DNA of 21,007 bases from CAYQSU01 sp964420325 (GTDB lineage: Bacteria > Pseudomonadota > Alphaproteobacteria > Rhodospirillales > Defluviicoccaceae). The stretch covers positions 1 through 21,007 of the forward strand of contig CAYQSU010000061.1 of NCBI GenBank assembly GCA_964420325.1. Reading direction: 5' to 3'. Below the pieces are notes generated by a model. That model was not told the DNA's origin. It saw nothing but the letters and a program-made list of their open reading frames with translations, and made no database searches. Shown piece by piece: positions 6,731-13,331 of this stretch. The first letter of the stretch is position 1, and every line of letters begins with the position of its first letter. Position numbers and translations under genes: made by a program.

Positions 6731-8235
6731 GTCTCGCGAACGCATTCTCTTGGCAGGAGGCGCGACAAGGGCTGGTCCTGGCCGGCGCGGCGGTGTTCGT
6801 CGCTCTGGTCGCCGGAGTTGCCTCGGCAACCGCCAATCCGTATGTCGTGGCGCTGACGGCCGGGCTGTTCGGCGGCGTCTTTCTGTTGGCCTACCCGCGC
6901 CTGACCATCTGGCTCGTCCTGGTCGGAGGGCTGGTGGTCGCTGGGCTGTGTCAGCTGTTCGTCCCGGCGCTGCAGAAGATCGCATGGGTGGTGACGATAC
7001 TCGGGTTCGTGCTCATGGGCTCGGTTGTGCTGTCCCTGCTCAGCCCGAACTCCGTGCATCGCCGGGTCCCGCCCTTCATCTGGATCGCTTGCGCCATCAT
7101 CGCGTTCGCGCTCGTCTCTTCGATCGTGCAGGGCGGCCGTTCTCTCGAGACCATCGCCGGGGTGCGGCGCTACTTTCCGATGTGGGGGCTGATCTTTGCG
7201 CTCACCGTCCTCTCGCTTCCGAACGACGTGCTGGAGCGCTGGAAAAAGGTCGTCCTCGCGGTGGCCCTGGTGCAGTTGCCGTTCGCGCTCTATCAGCTCC
7301 TGGTTCTGGTGCCGAAGCGGGTCGGCATGGGCCCCGGCATCGTTCCGATCGATATCGTCGCCGGCACGTTCGGCGCCAACATGGAAGGCGGTGGCGCCAA
7401 CAACGTGATGGCGACCTTTATCGCCATCGTCGTCGCTTTTCTCGGTACGTATTGGCAAGAAAAACAAATAGATACCAGAAAGTGGCTTGGTCTAAGCATT
7501 ATTTGCGTGGCGCCGCTCTTTCTCGGAGAGGCGAAGATCGCGCTTGTATACATGATCGTCGTTTTCTTGATGCTTTCGGCAAGAGATTTCTCCTATAATC
7601 CTTCCCGTGCGTTCGGAATTCTGTTTTGCGGCGGACTTGTGGTGGCGGCGATCGCATCGGTGTTGCTGTTGTTCTTTTCCAAGGGCTTGACTCCATTGGA
7701 GTTCATCGGGAACATCCTTGCCCACAATTTTGGAGAGGAGGGTCGCGCACACTACGAACTCAACCGTTGGACGGTCCTTGTCTTCTGGTGGCAACAACAT
7801 GGCTTGCATAATGCCGACAAGATGCTGTTCGGCCACGGCCTCGGAAGCTCGTTCCCTGCAGTTTTCGGCCTGATGTCGGGGCACGTCCACCTTCGCTATC
7901 CGACGATGGGCATCGGCATCACCGCTGCCTCGCAACTTCTCTGGGACTTGGGAATCGTCGGCGTGGCCCTGTACGCGGCGCTGTTCCTTTCCGCTTGGCA
8001 GGCGGCGTCGTCGGTCATCAGGCGCAGCGACTCGGCGAACCTGTGCGCCGGCATGCAGGCGGCGCGGGTGGCGCTGGTTATCCTTGCGCTGTGGTATCCC
8101 TACAAGGCAACGATCCTTAGCAATCCCGGCGCCCAGGTCATCTTCGCGTTCGTGTTCGGCTATATCGGCTACTGCTGGCAAAGGGTCCGTCTGGAATCGG
8201 AGGGGCGTCCGGCACCGGCGAGTGGCCGGCGGTGA
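6727..8235 (+). CDS. O-antigen ligase/polymerase-like (Wzy-type) membrane protein
   Basis: Integral inner-membrane protein of 502 aa with about 11-12 hydrophobic segments (for example near 15-35, 37-55, 58-76, 85-105, 117-133, 225-240, 255-285, 295-317, 400-428, 443-457 and 468-482). The largest soluble loop, about residues 318-400, contains FGHGLGSSFPAVFGLMSGH, the type of loop motif seen in the O-antigen ligase/polymerase superfamily. Such proteins join lipid-linked repeat units (Wzy) or ligate glycans at the periplasmic face. Beside a flippase, a chain-length determinant and an export protein, polymerase is the likelier role. The ATG at 6727 lies inside the stop overlap of the sulfotransferase gene; the in-frame extension upstream of it is sulfotransferase coding sequence in another frame. 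The middle of the gene (about 7440-7760) is clearly AT-richer than its flanks. Confidence 0.78.
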   Translation: MSLANAFSWQEARQGLVLAGAAVFVALVAGVASATANPYVVALTAGLFGGVFLLAYPRLTIWLVLVGGLVVAGLCQLFVPALQKIAWVVTILGFVLMGSVVLSLLSPNSVHRRVPPFIWIACAIIAFALVSSIVQGGRSLETIAGVRRYFPMWGLIFALTVLSLPNDVLERWKKVVLAVALVQLPFALYQLLVLVPKRVGMGPGIVPIDIVAGTFGANMEGGGANNVMATFIAIVVAFLGTYWQEKQIDTRKWLGLSIICVAPLFLGEAKIALVYMIVVFLMLSARDFSYNPSRAFGILFCGGLVVAAIASVLLLFFSKGLTPLEFIGNILAHNFGEEGRAHYELNRWTVLVFWWQQHGLHNADKMLFGHGLGSSFPAVFGLMSGHVHLRYPTMGIGITAASQLLWDLGIVGVALYAALFLSAWQAASSVIRRSDSANLCAGMQAARVALVILALWYPYKATILSNPGAQVIFAFVFGYIGYCWQRVRLESEGRPAPASGRR

Positions 8236-9794
8236 GGACGGCCACCGACCTCGGCCGCGGCGGCGTCTACACGCTGAAGAGGCTGCAGCGGGGCTTGGTC
8301 GATTTCTTTGTCGGCCGGATCGTGCAGGCCGCCGCCTCGATCGCCCTGGTGTTCGTCGTGATCCGGCTCCTGAGCCTGCCGGACTACGGCGCCTACATGG
8401 TGGCGCTCGGGCTCGTCCGCATGATGGGGCCGATCGGCTCGTTCGGGCTTTTGCGAGCGAGCCAGTACTTCGTGCCGCAGATCGCCGAAGGCGTGGCACG
8501 ACGCGACCGCTATCGCTTCGTTCTCGCGCTGTTCGGCGCCCGCGTCGCCAACCTCGTCGTCATTGCCGTCTTCTTCTGGGTGGCGTGGGAATGGATCGCC
8601 GGGCCGCTCGGCTTCTCGCCGGAGCAGATCGCGGCGAGCCGGATGGTGGTGTTCCTCATCGTCTCGTTCCAGTGCCTCGGTTTTCTGACCATGGTGCTCG
8701 AGTGCCTGCTCGAGCTCAAGCGGGCGAGGCTCGCCGACACGTTGCAGCCAGCGGGCCGGCTTGCGCTCTTCGCGGCAGCCTTCGTCCTAGGCATCGACGA
8801 CTTCACGGTGGCGACCGTGCTGTGGATTGACATCGCAGTGTCGACGGGATGTGCCGGGCTCGCCCTGGTCCTGGTGATGCGGCGCCTCTACGATCTGCCG
8901 GGCGGCACGGGCAGACTCCCCTCGGCGCGGCAGGTGGCGCGGCAGGCCCTCCATTTTGCGCCTGTCGGCCTGCTGGACGTGTTCCTCTCCCGCGGCGCGT
9001 TGCGGATGATCGTGGCCTACTTCCTCGGCCTCCCCGCGGTGGCCCTGCTCGGCTTCATCCAGCAGATCTGCGCCATCCTCGTCCGGTTCGCGCCGTCGAT
9101 GCTGCTTGAGCGGCTGGTGCGGCCGATGTTGATCTCCAGGCTCGACGGCGAGCGCGGCCTCTCCCTGTTGCGCGACAGCATCAACATCCTGTGGAAGTCG
9201 GATCTCTTGCTGTTCGGGGCCGGGGCCGCCGTGCTCGCCACCATCGGCGACGATCTGATGATCTTGCTGAGCGGGGGTAAGATCAGCGGCGGCGGCGCAA
9301 GCCTGGTGCTGTTCTTTCTGGTGGTCCTCGGTAACGGTCAGAAGAACCTGTCCATCCTGGCCATGCAGATCACCGGCCAGACGTCCCAGGTGTGGAAAAT
9401 CGCGCTCCTGTCGCCCGTCGGCTTCGCGGTCACCGCGGCCGTCGCCGGCCTGGGCCTGAACGCCGCGATCGTCAGCGTCGCGGTCGTGCTTGCCGCTTGG
9501 AGCCTTGCCGGTTTCGGCGTCGTTCAAGCGAAACACCCGAACGTCCGGCTGGAATGGTCCGCGGGCTTGCGCGTGCTCGCGGCAGTGGCCGCCGGCGCAG
9601 GGCTCGGGGCCGGCGTCGTGCACACGCTCGGCGACGGCTTGTTTGTGGTGCTCGTCGCCTCCACCGCCGCTGCCGCCGCCTACCTCACCACCCTTGCCCT
9701 CCTGCGACCGGTGAGCGGGGACGAGTTCGCCATTCTGAAGCGGGCCCTGGGGCCAACGCTGTCCCGCCCCGTAAGCGTCTTCAGCCGTGCTTAG
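8232..9794 (+). CDS. wzx: Wzx-type polysaccharide flippase (MOP/MATE superfamily)
   Basis: A 520-aa inner-membrane protein expected to flip undecaprenyl-linked repeat units to the periplasmic side. It has about 12-14 hydrophobic segments. The N-terminal part contains the flippase signature of an amphipathic start, a first helix, then R-L-L-S-L-P-D-Y-G-A-Y near residues 45-55, followed by GSFGLLRASQYFVPQ, in the place where Wzx/RfbX-type proteins have similar sequence. The GTG start at 8232 overlaps the stop of the polymerase-like gene by 4 bp (GTGA); I see no strong independent ribosome binding site, so coupling is likely. It is followed after 3 nt by sulfotransferase 2. The family assignment is firm; which lipid-linked sugar is moved cannot be read from sequence. 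Confidence 0.85.
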   Translation: MRTATDLGRGGVYTLKRLQRGLVDFFVGRIVQAAASIALVFVVIRLLSLPDYGAYMVALGLVRMMGPIGSFGLLRASQYFVPQIAEGVARRDRYRFVLALFGARVANLVVIAVFFWVAWEWIAGPLGFSPEQIAASRMVVFLIVSFQCLGFLTMVLECLLELKRARLADTLQPAGRLALFAAAFVLGIDDFTVATVLWIDIAVSTGCAGLALVLVMRRLYDLPGGTGRLPSARQVARQALHFAPVGLLDVFLSRGALRMIVAYFLGLPAVALLGFIQQICAILVRFAPSMLLERLVRPMLISRLDGERGLSLLRDSINILWKSDLLLFGAGAAVLATIGDDLMILLSGGKISGGGASLVLFFLVVLGNGQKNLSILAMQITGQTSQVWKIALLSPVGFAVTAAVAGLGLNAAIVSVAVVLAAWSLAGFGVVQAKHPNVRLEWSAGLRVLAAVAAGAGLGAGVVHTLGDGLFVVLVASTAAAAAYLTTLALLRPVSGDEFAILKRALGPTLSRPVSVFSRA

Positions 9795-9797
9795 GAG

Positions 9798-10811
9798 ATG
9801 CCGGACGTGACCGACCGAGCCGCCGGTGTGGAGGAGATCGTCGAGCCGGTGTTCGTCGTCGGCATGAACGGCTCGGGTACGACGATGCTGGCCGACTGTC
9901 TCGGCCGACATCCTGATTTCTACATGTTCCCGCGGGAGACTCGGGTCCTCCCCTACCTGATGAGACGGGCGGGGCGTGGCGGTGATCTCGACCGTATCGC
10001 GGGCAGGCGGGAGCTGGCGGACGGCCTCGGACGGAGCCGGGCATTCCGGCTCGAGAATGGAGGAAGGGCGGTGCGCGTGGCCGACGAGGAGCTGGCGAGC
10101 GTCGGCTTCGCCGCGACCGTCGACGCCGTCTACCGCCGCTTCGCCCGCGCCCAGGGCAAGACGCGGTGGGGCGAGAAAACGCCCATGTACGTGCAGCACA
10201 TGGTCGCGCTTGGCCGGCACTTTCCGCATGCCAGGTTCCTGCACATCTACCGCGACGGGCGGGACGCCGCGCGATCCTTCCATCGCCGCTGGGGGTTCGA
10301 GCCGAGGCGCACCATCTACCGGTGGAAGAACGTCATCGCAGACGGAAGACGGCAGGGTGCCCAGCTCGGTCCCGGTCGCTACCTCGAGATCCGGTACGAA
10401 GAGCTCACCGCCGAGCCCGAGGCCGTCTTGCGCCGTGTCTGCGCCTTCGTCGGGCTTGCGTTCGTTCCCGCCGTGCTGACGTCGTCGATGCGTTACGCCG
10501 ATCCGGCGCTGGCAGCCCGCGGCCAAGGCAGGATCGTCGCTAATTCGGGCGGCTGGCTCACCTATTTCACTCCGGGCGAGCAGGTTGCGCTCGAGCGGAT
10601 CGCTGGCCGGATGCTGGACGAACTCGGCTACGAGGTTCGCCATTGCCGGGGCGACGCCGATCCGCCGGCGCTGGCGCTGGCCCTGTGGCAGATGGGCGAC
10701 CGCCTGCGGTCGGCAAGGCGGCAGCTCAGGGTCGCGGGCTGGCATCGACTGAGTCTCCTCTGGCAGAGAGCCCGGGAATCCCTGATCCAGGGTCAGACCA
10801 ACCGCTATTGA
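9798..10811 (+). CDS. Sulfotransferase 2 (Sulfotransfer_3-like)
   Basis: Predicted PAPS-dependent sulfotransferase, 337 aa. The PAPS 5'-phosphosulfate loop is FVVGMNGSGTTMLADCLGRH (residues 19-38). WGEKTP (124-129) and RFLHIYRDGRDAARSF (146-161) supply the conserved GEK-P and 3'-phosphate-binding segments, and RYEEL (199-203) is the usual later motif. No signal peptide is present, so it is probably cytoplasmic. Start choice is uncertain: AGGAG at 9793-9797 abuts the ATG at 9798 with no spacing, so the GTG at 9807 (9 nt spacing, three residues shorter) may be the true start. It follows the flippase gene by 3 nt. It shares motifs but little overall sequence with the other two sulfotransferases here, so it is not a recent duplicate. 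Confidence 0.85.
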   Translation: MPDVTDRAAGVEEIVEPVFVVGMNGSGTTMLADCLGRHPDFYMFPRETRVLPYLMRRAGRGGDLDRIAGRRELADGLGRSRAFRLENGGRAVRVADEELASVGFAATVDAVYRRFARAQGKTRWGEKTPMYVQHMVALGRHFPHARFLHIYRDGRDAARSFHRRWGFEPRRTIYRWKNVIADGRRQGAQLGPGRYLEIRYEELTAEPEAVLRRVCAFVGLAFVPAVLTSSMRYADPALAARGQGRIVANSGGWLTYFTPGEQVALERIAGRMLDELGYEVRHCRGDADPPALALALWQMGDRLRSARRQLRVAGWHRLSLLWQRARESLIQGQTNRY

Positions 10812-10821
10812 GACGCCGGGA

Positions 10822-11844
10822 ATGGGGCCGGATCAGAGCATGCAACCGCACGCGTCGGCGAGTGCCTTGTCTTCGCCGCCGTCGATGCCCGCGCGCCGAC
10901 GGCCGAGCGTCTGTTACATCTGCGCGCCGGCGCATTCCGGCTCGACCCTCCTCGACATGCTGCTCGGCGGTCACTCCGAGATCGCCTCGCTTGGCGAGTT
11001 CGCCTTTCTTGGCAAGACGATCGCTTTGCGCGAGTTGTGCTCGTGCCAAGCCCCGGTCGCGGAGTGCGCGGCATGGGCGCCAATTCTCGATCGCATCCAA
11101 CGCGAACGCGGCACCGACCTCAGGGTCGATCCCTACGCCTTATGGCAATGGGACACGCGCGCCGGCATTAGGATCGACCGGCATCAGCAGACCCGGGCCT
11201 ACCTCTTCGCGCGCAAGCTGCGCGTGGCATGGTGTGCGGCGAGATCGTCATTGCCCGCTCCGCTCTCCCGCGCGGTTCCGCTGCCGCCGAGCCTCGATCG
11301 CGGCGTCGCCAACTCCCTCTATCTGTACCGGCTCGTTCGTCAGGAGTGGGGCGTCGGCGTGGTCGTCGACTCATCGAAGAACACGCGCCAAGCCTTGGCT
11401 CTCTATGAACGCGCTCCGGAAGAGGTGAGGATCATCTCGCTCGTTCGCGATGGTCGGGGCGTCTTCCGTTCCCATCGGTCGCGCGGCTTTTCTCGTCGGA
11501 CGAGCCTCGGCGCTTGGTCGCGCCATGTCCGACGCATGCTTCCCCTCATCGGCCGATCGGTCGATCGCCGTCACGTGTTGTCGGTCCGCTACGAGGAGCT
11601 CGTTTCCGATCCCGGCGCATCGCTCTCGGCCATTTGCACGTTTCTGGATCGCTCCTTCGAGCCGACGATGCTGGATCTGGCCGGCGGCGTCCGCCACAAC
11701 ATCGGCGGCAATGTCGGCAGCCGGGTGGGGAGGGAGAAAGGCGTCAGGCACGACGAGCGCTGGAGAACGGATCTGAGCGCCGAGGACCTCGCCTATTTCG
11801 AGCGGCACGGCGGCGACATCAACCGGCGCCTCGGCTACCGCTGA
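10822..11844 (+). CDS. Sulfotransferase 3 (Cys-motif subtype)
   Basis: Predicted PAPS-dependent sulfotransferase, 340 aa. The 5'-phosphosulfate loop is CAPAHSGSTLLDMLLGGHS (residues 34-52) and the 3'-phosphate motif is RIISLVRDGRGVFRSH (203-218). VVDSSKN (181-187) and RYEELVSDP (256-264) are further motifs of this family. A cysteine pattern, CSCQAPVAEC at 73-82, follows the first motif; I recall a similar C-x-C-G...C in a subset of bacterial sulfotransferases, and it may bind a metal or be structural. The first ~28 residues are low-complexity, so later starts (ATG at 10840 or about 10885) are possible; GGGA just before 10822 is a weak ribosome binding site. It lies 10 nt after sulfotransferase 2 and is the last recognisable gene of the polysaccharide locus on this side. 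Confidence 0.82.
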   Translation: MGPDQSMQPHASASALSSPPSMPARRRPSVCYICAPAHSGSTLLDMLLGGHSEIASLGEFAFLGKTIALRELCSCQAPVAECAAWAPILDRIQRERGTDLRVDPYALWQWDTRAGIRIDRHQQTRAYLFARKLRVAWCAARSSLPAPLSRAVPLPPSLDRGVANSLYLYRLVRQEWGVGVVVDSSKNTRQALALYERAPEEVRIISLVRDGRGVFRSHRSRGFSRRTSLGAWSRHVRRMLPLIGRSVDRRHVLSVRYEELVSDPGASLSAICTFLDRSFEPTMLDLAGGVRHNIGGNVGSRVGREKGVRHDERWRTDLSAEDLAYFERHGGDINRRLGYR

Positions 11845-11960
11845 GCCTCGCGGGCGCTTGTCGCCAGCCGGCTTTACCGCTAAATCGGAAGGGCGGAGCG
11901 GCGGCGCGGAAGCGTCGTTCGTGGCTGTCGCCGACCGGTCCAAAGAACAGGGAGGAAGCC

Positions 11961-12494
11961 ATGTCGAAGCGATTACGCTTCACCTCGACCCGCTGGGGTC
12001 TCGGTGCGCTTGTCATCGCTGGTCTCGCCGCGGCGGGGGCCGAGCCTGTGGATGCCGCGGCCGCCGCCCGAGCGGAGATGAGGAATGCTTCGGGAGAGAG
12101 CGTCGGCAGCGTCGAGCTGCGGGAAACGCCCCACGGTGTCCTTCTGCACGCAAGGCTCGTCAATATGCCGCCAGGGGTCCATGCCTTCCACGTGCATGAG
12201 GTCGGCCTGTGCGAGCCGCCGTTCACCTCGGCGGGCGGCCACTTCAATCCGGAGGAAAGGAAGCACGGCATCCTCAGCGACGACGGGATGCATGCCGGCG
12301 ACATGCCGAACATCCATGTTCCGGACGCGGGAGCGCTGGAGTTCGAGGTCCTCAACACGCTCCTCAGGCTGGACAACGCGCTGTTCGAGGGGGACGGCGC
12401 CTCGATCGTGATCCACGAGGGCGCGGACGACTACGTGAGCGATCCAGCCGGCCACGCCGGCCCGCGGATCGCCTGCGGCGTCATCACGCGGTAG
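11961..12494 (+). CDS. sodC: Periplasmic Cu,Zn superoxide dismutase
   Basis: Converts superoxide to O2 and H2O2 in the periplasm, 177 aa. The ATG at 11961 has GGAGGA at 11951-11956. The N-terminus is a signal peptide (basic start, hydrophobic core near 13-26, likely cleavage after the Ala-rich stretch). All metal ligands are present: copper His77, His79, His94 and His152; zinc His94 (bridging), His102, His111 and Asp114. The signatures are HAFHVHEVGLC (74-84), GHFNP (93-97) and HAGDMPNIHV (111-120). Cys84 and Cys172 can form the conserved disulfide, and Arg169 in GPRIACGVI is the superoxide-guiding arginine. The enzyme should be active. A 116-bp gap separates it from the sulfotransferase genes, so it may have its own promoter, though none is recognisable. 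It converges with the cytochrome gene across 19 bp. Confidence 0.95.
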   Translation: MSKRLRFTSTRWGLGALVIAGLAAAGAEPVDAAAAARAEMRNASGESVGSVELRETPHGVLLHARLVNMPPGVHAFHVHEVGLCEPPFTSAGGHFNPEERKHGILSDDGMHAGDMPNIHVPDAGALEFEVLNTLLRLDNALFEGDGASIVIHEGADDYVSDPAGHAGPRIACGVITR

Positions 12495-12513
12495 CGGTCG
12501 ACGGGCCGGCCAA

Positions 12514-13035
12514 TCAGGGTGCGACCTGCCAGAGGAGGAGGTCGTGGAAGAAGGCGGCCTCGTCGGCGGCCAGGCGGGCGTGGCGGTCGAGAAACGTGCG
12601 CACGTCGTGGCCGGTAAAGCGTCCTTGCAGCCGGCCGTCCCGGACGACGAGCCGGGACCGCGCGAAGTCGCTGGCACGGCCGTGACAGACGGCGCAATGA
12701 TCCCGGAACCGGCCCTGGCCCTCGGCGACGCGGACGAGGAAATCCCGGATCGCCTTCGCCTGCAGCGGATCGGCGGGTACATGGTGGCGTTGGAGGAAGG
12801 CCTCGATTTCGCGGCCGGCAGTTCGGCTCAAGAGCCTGCCGTCTTCGAGCACAAGCGTCTCCTGCGCCAGCGTTCCGGCGTGCTCGTGGCATCGGCCGCA
12901 GCGGCTCTCGAACAGCCGATGCAGGTCCGCTGCCGAGGGCGAGTTCGGAGCGGACGCGGATGAAGCCTCTGCACTCGTGCAGAGGGCGAGCACCAAGACG
13001 GCCGTTTCCAGAACGGAGGCAAGGCCCCTCGCCAT
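12514..13035 (-). CDS. Internally duplicated diheme c-type cytochrome
   Basis: Small exported cytochrome, 173 aa. The signal peptide spans about residues 1-24 (ETAVLVLALCTSAEA). There are two haem-binding CxxCH motifs, CGRCH at 46-50 and CAVCH at 114-118. The two halves are repeats with a 68-residue period: each has CxxCH, then L-V-x-x-D-G-R-L, then F-L-x-R-H, then a D-x-L end. The mature protein has no methionine, so the usual His/Met haem ligation is impossible; His84 and His152 lie exactly one period apart and are candidate distal ligands. The gene is 15 nt after the DUF6494 gene and probably shares an operon with it and the 4Fe-4S protein gene. A role carrying electrons for the formate dehydrogenase system is inferred from position only. 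I do not recognise a named family. Confidence 0.8.
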   Translation of the reverse strand: MARGLASVLETAVLVLALCTSAEASSASAPNSPSAADLHRLFESRCGRCHEHAGTLAQETLVLEDGRLLSRTAGREIEAFLQRHHVPADPLQAKAIRDFLVRVAEGQGRFRDHCAVCHGRASDFARSRLVVRDGRLQGRFTGHDVRTFLDRHARLAADEAAFFHDLLLWQVAP

Positions 13036-13050
13036 CTCGAGCAGTCGCGT

Positions 13051-13254
13051 TCAGCCGACGTCGATCGTGCCGCTGACGACGACGTCGAGATCGACTCCCT
13101 CGAGCGTGATTCGAGCGGTCGCCTTCAGCTTGCCGGGGGGCAGAGTTCCGGCCGCGCCGGCGGCGCGCACCGCCTTCTCGATCTCGCGCTGGGAGGTGAC
13201 GCCGACGGTTTTCAAGAACTTGCGGAGGCTCATGTTGAGGGCTTCTTCGTTCAT
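13051..13254 (-). CDS. DUF6494-family small protein
   Basis: A 67-aa soluble protein starting MNEEALNMSLRKFLKTVGVT and continuing with an R-E-I-E-K-A-V-R helix, then a short beta-rich end (ATARITLEGVDLDVVVSG). I recognise this as the DUF6494 type, a short protein of unknown function seen beside formate dehydrogenase accessory genes. The frame is open for another 19 codons upstream, but the start at 13254 matches the family N-terminus and has GGAAGGA 9 nt before it. It lies 77 nt after the 4Fe-4S protein gene and 15 nt before the cytochrome gene, all on the minus strand. There is no signal peptide or metal motif. Confidence 0.75.
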   Translation of the reverse strand: MNEEALNMSLRKFLKTVGVTSQREIEKAVRAAGAAGTLPPGKLKATARITLEGVDLDVVVSGTIDVG

Positions 13255-13331
13255 CTCTTGCCGTCCTTCCCTTGCAGTTGCGCCGTCGCCTGCGACGGCA
13301 GGTTGGTCCATGGCCGCTTCGGCCTTCTCTC

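Noticed and set aside
8787..10745. 652-codon open frame on the minus strand
   Set aside because: It lies opposite the flippase and sulfotransferase 2 genes, which have clear family motifs. Its translation is rich in Arg, Gln, His, Asp and Gly without recognisable motifs, typical of antisense frames in high-GC DNA.
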